DNA of 64,000 bases from the NCBI RefSeq assembly GCF_000002865.3, contig NW_001865045.1:1047788-1111787 (forward strand), given 5' to 3'. Made by a program: the position numbers and the translations under genes. The DNA comes from Monosiga brevicollis MX1. Lineage: Eukaryota > Opisthokonta > Choanoflagellata > Craspedida > Salpingoecidae. Of this stretch, positions 24,339-36,663 are shown piece by piece. The notes beneath the pieces are model-generated. The model was not told where the DNA came from. It searched no databases and worked only from the letters and a program-made list of their open reading frames with translations. How positions within the stretch are numbered: the first letter of the stretch is position 1; each line of letters starts with the position of its first letter.

Positions 24339-27300
24339 ATGGCGAGCTGGATGCGGCCAGTAGGCCGAGCCGTGACAAATCAAGCCATGGTACGGCTGCA
24401 GGCGATTGCAGCCACACAACGGCATGTGGCCAGCGCAGCGCGCATCCAAGGCCTCGCTGATGGTACGTGTCTCCCTCTGTCAGCTGCCGGTTGTCGATCA
24501 TCAGTGGCTCTTCGCATCCCCCACGCTGGTTCGTCGTCGATTGACCCCGGGCTAACACGGACTCTCCCCATCTTTTAGCCGAGTCCCGTTATCAAGCAGG
24601 CCAAACCATTGGAAATTACCGCATCACCGCTGTTCGGCCTGTCACCGAGTATGAGATGCTTGCTGTACAGCTCGAGCACGAGCCGACCGGCGCCCAACAC
24701 GTGCACCTCGCGCGTGCCGATGAGAACAACGCGTTTGCTGTGGGCTTTCGTACGCCACCCTCCAACAGGTGCGCGGCCTCTCAATAGAGAAACACGCATG
24801 TCAACGTGTCATCCCGGCGCCGCGAAGATAGCCCTCCTCACCCTTGCTCGTGACCACACAGCATGGGGGTGCCGCATATCCTGGAGCATACCGTTCTTTG
24901 TGGGTCTGAGCGATATCCTTGCCGTGACCCCTTTTTCAAGATGCTTTCGCGGTTAGTACCACTCGCAGGCACAGTCACCCATTCTGGCCCGCACCACACA
25001 ACTATGGAATCCTCAGACCGCTTGATGCTCACGCGAGCTGTGCCCAGATCCCTGTCCAACTTTATGAACGCCTTTACTGCACCAGACAACACCGTTTACC
25101 CTTTTGCGACGACAAATCCTCAAGACTATGTCAATTTGATGAGCGTGTACTGCGATGCCGTGTTCTTTCCCCTTCTCAAAGCTCAAGACTTTGCCCAGGA
25201 AGGCTGGTATGTTCATTATCATTCGCCGCCTCCGCACACACTCGAGCCCAATGCCAAGCTCATTTTGGTGATGGCCATTGGAATTTCGTCCAACTCGGGC
25301 CAGGCGCGTCGAGCACGCTGACCCAATGGATCAAACGAGCCCGCTTGAATTCAAAGGTCAGGCGCCAGCCACACCATCTGCCCTCCTTGTCGCCAACCAC
25401 TCAACCCTCCTTGTGGAATCCTGCCGTGTGCTCACCGACATGCGAATCCCGGCCGGTGACGCTAGGCGTCGTCTTCAATGAGATGAAAGGCGCCCTTTCA
25501 TCCGCGGACCAGCTCTATTGGACTCGGAGCCACCAGCTGCTCCACCCTGACACCATTTACAGCCACGTATCTGGTGGCGAGCCCTTGCACATTCTCAACC
25601 TGACCCACGACGAACTGAAGGCCTTTCATGCTCAGCATTATCACCCCAGCAATAGCTGGTGAGTTGGCAGCCCCTTGCTAATCGAGGGGCCCGTTTCGCT
25701 TTTGCAGACGTCAGAGGCAGCCAAGTCCTTGCCATTATTGCTCACTCAACGTCTTCCAACGCGGGTGTCCACTGCGGGTGATTTTGCGGGCTAGCTTCAT
25801 CACCTATGGTGACCTCTTGCTTGAAGATCATCTCAACTTTCTCGATACACAGGTCTGCACTTTTTGCCCACTGCTCAAAATGTCAACCCATCCTGATTTG
25901 CCCCAAAGTTCATCTGCCCTACTTGCTTCAACTTTCTCCATCGCAACTCTCGCGCCCAGGTGCTGAAGCAATTTTCACGGCAGAGTGCCGTGATTGGTCG
26001 CACAACTACCACACACTGGGATGCTCCGCGCCGCCACGTGGTCTCCTGTGCGCCCGATCCGGTCGCCGTCGACCCCGCCAAGCAGGTAAGAACACCGTCA
26101 ATCAAGGTTTCAGCCCAGGCCTTGACCTCTAATGAAGCGAAAATTCAAGCCTTGCACATGCGTTTCAGCTTGTGTATGTATGTGTGTGTGTGCGTGTGTG
26201 AGTCAAGCTTGACAGAGACCCGCGCTGATATCTTTGCCATACTCTCTCACGTACACGCGCTTTGCTTTTCGACTTGATGACTGGCTAGGACAAGCTGTCT
26301 GTGGCCTTCTTGCTCACAGACACGGCAAATGCCTATGAAAACTTTTGCCTGCGCGTCTTGAGCATCTTGTTGACCGATGGAAACCACGCTCCGTTTTTCC
26401 AAAGCTTGATTGATCAAGGCATCGGCTCGGTACAATCACTTGTTTCAATGCAATTAAAACATTTTCCTACTTGATGTTCAGCCAGGGGTTATTCTCGTGA
26501 CGCTTCTTCTCATGTTCCTTGCACTGCCTGCTGGTTGACCCAGGTGTTTACTCCCAATACTGGCTTTGACAGCTCAACCGAGGTGACATCTTTTGCAATC
26601 GGCGTTCAAGGCATTGGACCTGAGCAGCATGACCAAGTTTTGCAGGCGATTGACGCCACATTCGCTCAAGTTGCACAGGAGGGGTTTGAGCCCGAGGTTT
26701 GCGCCCGTTCAGACTTGCCTCGCGATTCGCCTTTATTCATCTCTTGCTGCACCAAGCTCACCTTGAACTGCTGTCCTCAACGCTCGTTGCAATGCGGGTA
26801 GCTGGTCGAGGGCATCCTGCACCTTCTTGAGCTTTCGCAAAAGGATGTCAAACCCCATTTTGGCTTGAACATCGCCACCTCTCTGATAGGCTCCCTCTTC
26901 CGCGGTGGTACGTCGCTGAAAGGCTTTTGACCGGTGGTTCTGCTCTTTACATCGACTCAGGTTCTCTCATGACCCCGACACTCTCATCTAATGGCTTTCT
27001 TGAATAGCTGCTTTTGAGGACTCGATGCTTGGCCAGCAGCTGATTGATCGCTTTGAGCAGGATTGGCGACAAGACCCACAGTTCTTTCAGGTATGGCAGC
27101 CGCGACCCCGTTGCATCTGGAGTGTTTCTCCCGCACCGGTCCCTCTCTGCGTCGGTCTAGTTTGGTCACAAAGATACTCACGGATGTGCACTGGCCGCCC
27201 CCTCAAACCCAGAACCTGATTCGCAAGCACTTCCTGAACAACCAGCACCGCCTTACTCTGGTCATGACACCGGATGCCCACTACAACACGGTCCGTCAAG

Positions 27301-30300
27301 CACGGCAATACAGTGCTGATCTCGCTGCCGCCTGTCCCGACAACCGAGGCAGCCACGGCACTCACGACCGGTCATCTTGTAGGAACTGGAGCAACGCGAG
27401 CACGCCAAGCTGCAATCTGTTCTCAGCAATTTGTCAGACCAAGATCGGGAGCACATTTACCAGCGCGGCCTTGAGCTGTTGGAGCAGCAGAATCGCGAGG
27501 AGGTTGGTCATGTACTCTGGGAATATTCCGCTCACGTGCCTGTGACCGACCAATAAAATCAGCCGCCTTCTGATGACCGCCCACTGATGGCATCTTCAAC
27601 TTCCACGCAACCGGGTGTTTTCCAGGACGTGTCATGCCTGCCATCGTTGGCCGTGGAAGACGTTGAGCGCATCCGGGCTTATCCGGAGCGCCAAGTGCAG
27701 CAGATGGGGGAACGTGCTGTTCACATTTTCGAGCAGGTCAGGCGTTCAGTGCTTGCCCGTGGCCGAAGTTTAACCTACCTGATATGGCTACCGTGCTCAT
27801 CCCTTTTTGCGTGTCATCTCGTGTCACGGCGCGGTGTCTGCGTGCAGCCCACGAATGGCATCTCGTACTTTCGGATGAAGCTGCCTCTCACCAACTTTAC
27901 TGCCAAGCAGCATCAGTTGCTGCCTCTTTTCACCACGCTTCTAACCAGGTACGGTTGCGCACGGAAATCTACTGGATCACCCAGCATGGTATTTGAAGCT
28001 ATTGTCCTTCGCCTCTTTGATCATGTCGCTCGTTGCGTGTCATGGCAGCTGTGGGGCAGGGGATGTCTCCTACCGTGACTTTGAAAAGTTGATTCGTCAG
28101 CACACGGGTGGGCTTGGCGCCAGCGTCTCTTTGCTTCACCATCACACAGAACTCCATCGCTACACCCGGGTATGTGAGTGCCTCAGCGCAAGCGTGGGCC
28201 CTTTCATTTTTCCACCTCACGTTTGGCATGGGTGTGCAACATATTTCGGTCGGGCCGAACATAGTATTTGGAATTGGCATCGTCTGCGCTTGAACGCAAG
28301 CTGGATCACATGTTTGGGTTGTGGCGTGACATTTTTGCGGATGCGCACGTTAATGACATGCAGCACCTGAGAAATACCCTTCAAATGTCGGCCGTACGTT
28401 GGCTGCTATTTTGGTTTGGCCCTCTTGCATTAGGATGGTTTGTCTTTGTTCTTCTTCATCACAAGAAACCTCTCTTGCTGACAGACCATGGCGTTTGAGT
28501 CGGTCGTTTCGACGGGTCATGTCTTTGCCATGAGCCTTGCCGCCAGGTATGCCAGTCCAATTCGTCCGAGAAACCCCCCTACCCGACCGGCCTCCCTTTC
28601 TCGCGCTGTACTCGGTGTTTACACTACACTTCCATTCTGAATGACGGATTGATAATATGCGCTTGGCAGTCCCATATCAGAGGGCCTTGCAGAAAGTGAA
28701 GCCCTGGGTGGTCTGACCCACGTACTGGAACTGAACCGCCTTGCCGCCGAGCAGGACGTAGGTCGTAGATTGGGGTTGACTCTGCGATGGCACGTCAATG
28801 TGTAGAATTGTTTGATCCTTCAATTTGGCTGATATCTCTGTTCCTCCGGTGCCGTGCCCTCGGTAGTTGTCCGATGTTGCGGCTGAACTCCTACAAATGC
28901 GCGATCAGCTTTTGTACAGCCCAAATGCCAGGTGCGCTAGTTGCCAGTTTTTTGCCCTCGTGTTGTTCGACTCTCTGCCACCTTGCTCATTTTATTCTTT
29001 GCGTTCGTGACCGGCGGCATTGCCAGCTGTTCTCTCAACGCTGATGGAGCAACCCTACAGACCAGCTTACAGAGGCTTGGCAGCTTTCTGCCGGAAATCA
29101 CACCTCGAGGTTTGCTTCCCTGAAGTTTCGTCTTCAACTCCATGAGCGATGACTCAAAATTGCCCATTGCCCAACATCTGCTCACACTTATTGTGGCACT
29201 CTAGTTGTTCCCCACACAACCAGTACCATGGCACTTCGCGAGACCCCTTTCTTGGCTCGCTTGCAAGAGTCGCCTCGCTTAGCAATCAGCACACCCTTTG
29301 CCGGTATGAAAGCAGGCGCTAGCCGGGCGCTTGGCACCAACAAACGGGGCCTGTCAATCCGGGGCCCATTCAGTCTGGGGACTTTTGTTGCGTCGCGTCT
29401 GACTATTGCTTTGCCGCACTCTTGTAGTGAACTTTGCCGCAGCAGCGGTACCTGGCACCACGTATACGGACCACGACCATGCGGCACTAACGCTGGCACT
29501 CAAGATCATGTCTCTCAAATTTTTGCATCGCGAGATCCGGTAAGCAGCGTTGTTTGTGCGCGCCAATCCATCCACAACATACTGGGGTATAGGTGCCCTC
29601 ACCCTGTAGCTGAGAGCTCACTCGAGTCTGCGGGTTGCGTGCAGCGAAAAGGGCGGTGCCTATGGAGGAGGTGTTACCCAAGGCGATGGCGCCATCAAGT
29701 TTTACAGCTACCGCGATCCCAAGTGCGTTGTCAGCAAGCTCCTTTGCATGCGCTGACTGTCGATACGCGTCTTTGCTGATTCGGGCTCATGTTGTGTTGG
29801 ATTGTGTGCGTTGGATGTCGTAGTCCCGGCAACAGCTTTGAGGCTTTTGTGCGGAGCGGCGAGTGGATTACCTCTGGCCAATTTTCAGGTTGGTCAGGCA
29901 TTGACACAGCTTCTCTGAGACATCTGCATGTTGGACTGAGGGTTGTCAGCCGCTATGGGGTGCATTTGATGCCATTCCTTTTGCATTCCAGCGAGAGCTC
30001 ACACGTGTTGTTGGATGATGCCTGGTCTTTCTTCTTTGGCCTCAGATCGTGATTTGAATGAAGCCAAGCTGATGGCCTTCCAACAGCTTGACGGCCCATC
30101 ATCACCGGGGCGCCGAGGCCGTGACTGGTTCATGGCTGATATTGATCCAACGATGAAGCAGAAGCGGTTGGTCGCGCACCGATCGTGTCTCTTCAATAGA
30201 CTGTGTAGCACAGACACTTCTGTCCCGAACGGGCTTCCCCGCTATTCAGCACGTGCTCGCAGACATGTCAACCTCACTCTGACCCCAATGGTTGCAGACG

Positions 30301-30554
30301 AGAGCGATTGCTTGATGCCAGTAGGGAGGATGTGCTGCGCGCAGCCCAGCGCTTCCTGTCTCCCGATGTGATTGAGGTATGCCTTGCATTCTTGAAAACT
30401 CTTTTTGAGTCTGCGCTCATGCGCGGCCGCCGTGCACGCTGGGTAGAATGCGCATGCGGTCACGCTGGCGACAGAGGCGCAGACGCAGCGTCTGGTCGAA
30501 AACCACGGCTATGAGAGCATGCCTCTGGAAATGGCGCCTCCCGCCGAGGTCTAA
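24339..30554 (+). CDS. PITRM1: Presequence protease, mitochondrial (M16C zinc metalloprotease)
   Basis: PITRM1/PreP degrades cleaved targeting peptides and other short unfolded peptides in the mitochondrial matrix. ATG at 24339 opens a basic, Ala/Arg-rich presequence. Exon 1 (24339-24462) joins in phase to an exon with [20 protein letters not shown]. The inverted zinc site is intact in [20 protein letters not shown] (HxxEH). It is followed by [59 protein letters not shown] and HYHPSNSW. Downstream exons match the second half of the family, including [40 protein letters not shown] and a C-terminal [13 protein letters not shown] is at 30552-30554. It spans 6.2 kb with about 20 short introns and is the largest gene here. 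The exon joins between about 27,700 and 29,200 are the least certain. Confidence 0.94.
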
Positions 30555-30906
30555 TAGGATCACCGTGCGCCATTGAATGTCTCCAGCGCCCCAACCTCTT
30601 CCTGCTCGCCGTCTGCTCGAGTCGTGTCAAAAACTAGTCTTCTCGCATTGGTTTGTTTATTACGTCGAGAGATGGACGCTCGATTTCAAACCAAGGGGAA
30701 GTTTGATTTGTTCTCACAGAGATTTGATGGATCGAGGCGTCAGCCTACGCATCCGTGACCTTTGGTGCTGGCGAAAACGCACCTCAGAGCCAGAATCGAA
30801 ATAGTACTTTGAATTCGGCGCCATGTTCTTATTCGTTGTGACAAGGAAGGCTTTTGATTTTAATTTTTTTTTTTTTTTGCTGCCCCGCTCAATCTGGCTC
30901 ACACGA
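30555..30906. other. Convergent interval PITRM1/RAD18
   Basis: This 352-bp spacer lies between two stops. A T-run at 30865-30878 and AT-rich sequence are seen; no gene. Confidence 0.5.
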
Positions 30907-33574
30907 TTACAGGATGATGGGCGACGAGGCGCTTGTCGTGGCGGGCGCGGGAGATGTATTCATTTCGAGAGGAGGACCGTGTGACGGGTTCTTGGCGCCA
31001 CTACTGCTGGAAGATGGAGGCGTGCGGTCCTGAGACCTCTTAACGGGCACGGCAGTGGGTGGAAGGTGCTCTGGCAGACGTGAGGCAGTAGCGAGCAGAG
31101 GCTCTGTTGGTGGAAGCTGCGCAGAACAAACACATCAGAAGAGGGTTCAGGACTCAGATGTCATCGTCATATTGATAACCGGACCACAGGTAGAGGAACC
31201 ACGCAGTCAAGAAATGATGTTGTGGTGCACATGGCCAGTCTTACTTGGTCAGAGGTTTGGGCCTCGTCGGGCGTCAAACGACGTGATGTGCGCTTGCGAC
31301 GCAGTCGCTTCAGCTGAATGTCACGGTGCACGGATTCGAGAAAGAACAAGAGTGAGACGGAGAAGGATCTGGGTTGAGGCAAGAATGTGAGGCACAGCAA
31401 TGAGCATGGCAAGCTTTTAAAAGCTTACCGATTTTGGCTTGTAATTTAGATTTTGTCGCGCTCGCTGCAGAAGCTCCTTAAATTGGGCTGCATGAGTGCG
31501 AACATAGCCAGATTGTCCTTTGGCAATTTTTTGCGCCCCATCGCGGACGGTATAGTCCAATAACTAACATGCCGAGTTGAGCAAAACAGACCAATTTAGG
31601 AAGCATGGCCAAATGCAAACCATATGCATCGATCAGACCAGACCTGTTTGCCTTTTGTCTGCGTGGAGGTTAGGCGGCGCTCGCGTTCGCGCCGAATGAC
31701 CTCCTGGACTAATTGGCTGTCTATCGTCGAAGCACAAAGAGACGGTTGAATGAATCCAAGTCGAAGCGGCGCAACACTCGCGAGAAAAGTGCAGACGCGG
31801 TCGAGGCGGACATACTGGACAACGGGTTGAGTGCATCGCACTGTGCGTTGTACAGCAATGAATATTCCTGGTGACGCCAGGTCAGTTCGGCCTTGCCACC
31901 ATCCATTGGCAACTGCAAAATAACGACAAAGGGAGGAGTATGACAAGCAGAAATAGTGTGGATAGAGCGAGCGAAAGCGAATCCGGGTGAGCAAGTGGTT
32001 GAGCCATTGCAGCAACAGGGAAGCAATATTGCAAGGGTGCGTTTGACGCACCCCAAGGCCCTTGAGAACGGAACGAAGCTGCTTGGGGGTTTGAAGGGCG
32101 TACACCATTTTGGGCATTGGAGGTCGCTTTGAAGAAGCAATGGCACTGGAGGCAGAATGCAGGTCAAAGGTGAGTGCCGCGGGTGCAGGTGCACACCCGA
32201 CAGTGCAGCAGCAGAGGGCGGTCGAGCATGAAGCGTGCGCAAAACCGACGTGCTAGCACAGGCCAAAGCCTGAACAGGGGTAGGGCCGGTTGAGGCTGTC
32301 TCTGTAGCAGGCGGAGGAGGCACGTTCTGTGCTACTTGAGCACCAGCGGTGGCTGTGCTTGCCAAATCAGGCGGCGGCTGGGGAGCGTGTGTGGCAATGG
32401 CAGGCTGTATCGTAGCGGGTAGAGGAGCAACGGGGGCTTCGGAGCTGGATGGGGTAGAGCTGGGAGGTCCGTTGCCCGGTGAGCTTCGCAGGGAGGCCTT
32501 GCGATCGGTGATGAGGACGCAATTTGTGTCGAGGTGTTGGTTGATGAGTTTCTCAGGGACCAAGGCCTCGCAGACGGGGCACTGCACGGTTTTGGGGGCA
32601 TGGGCTTTGGCCCTTTTGCTACTGGGTGTGGTCACGGAAGGCTCAGCTTGGGCGTTGGGCCCCTGAGAGCGTGCGCTTCGTTTCGAGCGCTTTGATTGCG
32701 CCTGTGGAGATGCGACTGTGGGCGGCGAAGAGGGGACGGGCAGCGCGCCTTCAGCGGTGTTGACGTCATTTCCAGTCTCTGTGGCAGGGGGCATTGTCTC
32801 GCCAGCCTGGGCTTTGCGCAGTAGCAGTGGTCTGCAGCAGGTACAACAAGCACACCATCAAGGCATGGCGCCTCATCCTTGTTGAAGGAAAGATGCAACC
32901 CCAAAGATGCAACCCCAAACCCCTCACTAAACAAACAAACAAAAAAAAAAGGTGCTTCTTACTTGGCGCGGCGGTACATCTCGAGTACGTGACTCAATCC
33001 GATGTTGGGAATCATGTCCGAGATGCCACAGTCCTGAGGGAGGTTGGCACATCAAGGTGTGCGTGAGCGTACAGAGCAAACACCATGAAGCTGCGAGGGC
33101 GAGCGTTGAAGGACGATGCTACCTTGCTGCAGATGGGACACTGTTTCTTGAAGTTGCGTGTTTGCTGCGTCAAGTGTCGACGGATGCACTCGGAACAGAC
33201 TGCAGGAGAGGCAGAGGTGCACGATGGCGGCTCGTGAGCACATGGGGCGTCATGTGGCAGAGGCCTTGAGTGCCGATTATCCCAGACGCATTGGGGACTG
33301 ACAATTGTGAGAGCAGGTCTTCAGCAGGACGGGGTGATTAAAGTAGCCTTGACAAATGGGGCAGCGGAGGGAGCCGTCGAGGGACTAGGGGGGGAAGAGC
33401 AGAGGAAAAAAGGGAGTATCAAAGGACCAGACGAGCAAGGGTGAGCTGAAGAAAGGGGTTGGGTGTGGCCGTGGCGCTGGATGGAATTGTGCTTACGCGC
33501 AGCGCCGGGTCTTTCAAGTCACCATCATCAATACCGTTGGCCTCGGCCAAAAGCCGGGCACCCGCCTGCGCCAT
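30907..33574 (-). CDS. RAD18: E3 ubiquitin ligase RAD18 (post-replication repair)
   Basis: RAD18 with RAD6 monoubiquitinates PCNA at stalled forks. The start MAQAGARLLAEANGIDDGDL is at 33574. The RING finger spans two introns: CPICQGYFNHPVLLKTCSHN, then FCSECIRRHL and QCPICSK, with all eight zinc ligands present. Next are DCGISDMIPNIGLSHVLEMY, and a C2HC UBZ4 finger, CPVCEALVPEKLINQHLDTN followed by C. A Pro/Ala/Thr-rich linker leads to a SAP domain with YALQTPKQLRSVLKGLGVRQ. The RAD6-binding region contains WRHQEYSLLYNAQCDALNPL and SLVQEVIRRERERR-like sequence, then the exon with YVRTHAAQFKELLQRARQNL. The C-terminus is Pro/Ser-rich, with TAA at 30907-30909. The domain order RING, UBZ, SAP, R6BD is that of the family. 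Confidence 0.93.
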
Positions 33575-34640
33575 CTTCTAGTTTTGGCCAGGCAAACTAA
33601 CGGAAACAAGCACGAAAACGAATGAGACATTTGGATACCGAGGCATTTTGCAGGCACAGACAACACACGGAGAGCGAGCACAAAGGGAGAGGGAGAGGGA
33701 GAGGGGACAGGGAAAGAGGAAAGAGATCAGCGAGAGAGATGGAAGAGAGATGTAGGGAAGGAGAGAAGGAGACGGGTAGAACTCCGTTACCAAATCAGAG
33801 GACAAATAACCCCAACCATAAGTAGGCAGGGGCAGGGGCAGGGACAGGGGCGAGGGCAGGGACAGGGGCAGGGGCAGGGAAATCAAAGCCAGACCAAGCT
33901 CCGCCGTCGCCACCAACACGTCGCGTCGCCCGTCAAGCAGCCACTCACCGTATGTAACGGTCACTAGTTGCGCCTCTGCTCGGGCAACACCAGTTCCACA
34001 CACCTATTTATCAAATGGACCGACACACACACGGACAAATAACAGGGCCAGTTCTCGGGCCCACAAGCACCTCCTTTTAATACTTGAAATAACATTATGC
34101 TTTGCATGAAATCTACAACAAGTCTATAATATGCGCATAAAATCCAGCGGCAACGTCAATAATGTCAGACTTTTACGCTCTGTTGTCAACACCTCGTGCA
34201 CAACTTTTCTCTCTCTCGCTCTCTCGCTCTCTCGCTCTCTCGGTCTCGGTCTCCGAATCCGTATCCGTAGATCTGGATCCGTAGATCTGTATCCGTATTC
34301 GTATTGGTATTGGGTTCGGTATTATTGAGAGCTTGGTCGTTGTTGGTGCGTATGGTCGCGGTTGGTGGGTGGACCCTCTGGACGTGAAAGTGGTGCACAG
34401 CCTCGAGGCGGAGCATCTCCCGTGTTGTGTGAACCGGTCGGTCCGTTTGGAAGCTGTGGTTCGATACCCGAAAAGTATCATTTCAGATCGTGGGCGGCGG
34501 CGGGGCTCCTAGGACGCTTTGTTGTGAAGCTCAGTACCAGGCTGCAGTCACACGGTGCTCGAGTGGCGCTCACTTACCAGACTGCTAATGACAGGCTTTG
34601 CGGTGGAGCACTGTTTGGCTTGAGCCGCAAGACCTCGAGC
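33575..34640. repeat. Divergent RAD18/WW-protein interval with G-rich and CT-rich repeats
   Basis: A GGGAGA-type repeat at about 33687-33730, a G-run array at 33829-33879 and a (CT)n/(CGCTCT)n tract at 34206-34250 lie here. A doubled tccgtagatctg unit follows at about 34262-34295. An A/T-rich stretch lies at 34080-34150. No gene is seen. Confidence 0.7.
33829..33879 (+). repeat. G-run array with G-quadruplex potential
   Basis: Nine runs of three or four G, separated by CA, A or CGA, lie on the plus strand within 51 bp. This meets the usual G3+N1-7 pattern more than twice over. It is about 255-305 bp upstream of the RAD18 start, on RAD18's template strand. Confidence 0.85.
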
Positions 34641-36156
34641 ATGGCTGGCCGATCTGGCTTGTTGACTTTCAACTATAGCAGTGAAAGCGAGGACGATGGC
34701 AATGACCTCGACCAGAACACCACCGCCCCCCTTACGTCGCAAGGGCCTGCTCAAGCCAGCACAGAGTCTGTGGCAATTGCTGCCAAAACCACGGCCGCGC
34801 CAGCACAGGATGTAGGTCCTTTTTGCATCTTTGCTCGTCGTTTCTTCCCGTCACCTCACTTGTTTCTGTCCCAACACAAGCAGCACGCGTTGAACACGAG
34901 CAAACTCACGCCCGCACGCTCTGCATGTCCAGTCGGTTGCCTCAAATCAGTCCGAGGTGGAGGCGGACCATGATACAAAGTCTGAGACTTTGATGGATGC
35001 CGAGCCAGAAGTGCAAGACGTTGCTCCGTCCCCCGAACCCCAAGAGGCGGCCACAGACGAGCCCCAATCAGTGACATTAGACCCCAACATGTCAACTGAA
35101 GATATCATTGCAGCCTACCCTCTGGTAGGTCTGCCCTGCGTGCAGCACGCCTGCCCTTGTGGAATTTGCCCTCGCATTGACCATCATTTCATCTGCTTTT
35201 TGATTTTTTTTTTTGTCCTTGGTTGCCTCTTCTTTCCAAACTTAGCACCAAGCCCCCTGGACGGCCGCTGTGCAGTTTTTTCAGAGCTGTCGAGCCCAAA
35301 CACCAGACTCGGAGTCTGCAAGCGATGCCAGCTTGGTCAGGATTCTTGCATGTCTGGAGCACTTGGGTCGCACCATACCTTGGATCAAGCTACCGCTGCC
35401 GCTACTTCAGGCTCAACTCCCCCTGCCCCCGCCCCACGATGTAGGATGACCTGAGCAGCCTGTGGGTGCCTCCGTCACCCCCGCGACCGGAGCCCAGCCC
35501 ACCACCACCAGAGAGTGCAGATAATACTTCAGGCCGAGCTGCAGCAGGGCTCAAGGCTGACCGTGTGGCAGAGCTGAAGCGCAAAGCACTGGCTCGGAAA
35601 CAATGCCGCAAACGCTTTGACGATCTGGTGCTGCGTGCCAATGTCCTTGGCACCAGGTATGCATGCGCCGAGAATCGTCAGACTCAAATCTTTCGGCATG
35701 ACCCCTGGGCTCGAGTCTGAGTGGCAGGCAAAAGCTCACCTCATCAATGCGCCTTGTTGTGACAATGCTCTTACATCCCAGTGATGCTGATGTCCCTGAG
35801 CATGTGCGACGGAGCGTGGCCATGGCCACACGACTCGAGGACTTTGTAGCGGGCGAGCTGTCGCTCGAGTACATTCAACGCCATCTGCTCGAGTATGACG
35901 CCTACCTGACCGCAGTCGAACGTGAGCTTGCCCCAGGCGATTGGACCATGACCTGGTCTGCTGAGATGGGTCGTCACTGTTTCGTCTCGGATACCACCGG
36001 TGCGTTGTCAAGTTGTCATGCCGGCCAGCGCTTTTCAAAAGTTTCAAACAAAGTCGTGGAACTCACGCCATGCATACCTGCCTTTGTGTTCCGGTCGATG
36101 GCACAGGGCGGATTCGCTGGTCGCGCCCCTCGTCACCTGATAAAATTGATGCCTGA
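34641..36156 (+). CDS. Nuclear-type WW-domain protein with C-terminal WW domain
   Basis: ATG at 34641 starts MAGRSGLLTFNYSSESEDDG, an acidic serine-rich opening. Exons join in phase: 34641-34811, then one starting SVASNQSEVEADHD, then HQAPWTAAVQFFQSCRAQ, then DDLSSLWVPPSPPRPEPSPP. After these come a basic helix (LKRKALARKQCRKRFDDLVL) and an exon with SLEYIQRHLLEYDAYLTAVE. The last 35 residues form a WW domain: GDWTMTWSAEMGRHCFVSDT, TGRIRWSRP, with both signature Trp residues and the Pro. It is split by an intron at the TG|G codon. TGA is at 36154-36156. The architecture recalls FNBP4-like splicing-associated proteins, but the assignment is tentative. The WW domain would bind proline-rich ligands. 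Confidence 0.75.
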
Positions 36157-36663
36157 GTGCTTTGTGTACGCTCCCATTACAGACGCGTTTGCTGCCTGCC
36201 TGCGGCAGGTGTTGCCGTTTCAGTGTTGTCTTGAGTTACTGCAACCTGGGCCATAACCTCGAGACTCGGTCACAACTTGCTTGAGTGAGAATCTCGAAAG
36301 CCATTGCTCATCATACGTTGAACGTCAGTAACGGCTCAATTTTTCTGAGCGTGTCACCGTTCGAGTGTGTGATTTCATGGCTGCTCAGCACCCAAATGTT
36401 TTGTACATGACGACAAGCACAATCTACATGTTATCTCCAATATTAAGCCACCCAGTTGGCTATGGTGCCGCTCCTTGGTCCAGTGCAATCGAAGTTTTTT
36501 TGGATGCAACCGATTTTCATTTCTCGTGTCGGCATTTCAATGCTTACACCTGTTGCATTGCATGGTCGGAATACGTCTCCGATCCCGAGTCGCTTGACAA
36601 CAGTGGCTGCTCACGCGCACGCAGTCTATACAGAGCGGCGTGGAATAAAATCAGCTGTGATCC
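36157..36663. other. Convergent interval, no gene seen
   Basis: This 507-bp spacer lies between the WW-protein stop and the TMEM198-like stop. Open frames here have no domain or coding signature; they overlap the opposite strand of the next gene. Confidence 0.45.

Noticed and set aside
34430-34500. A tRNA-like GGTTCGATACC near 34448
   Set aside because: No pairing stem around the loop and no matching D-arm or acceptor arm; not a tRNA.
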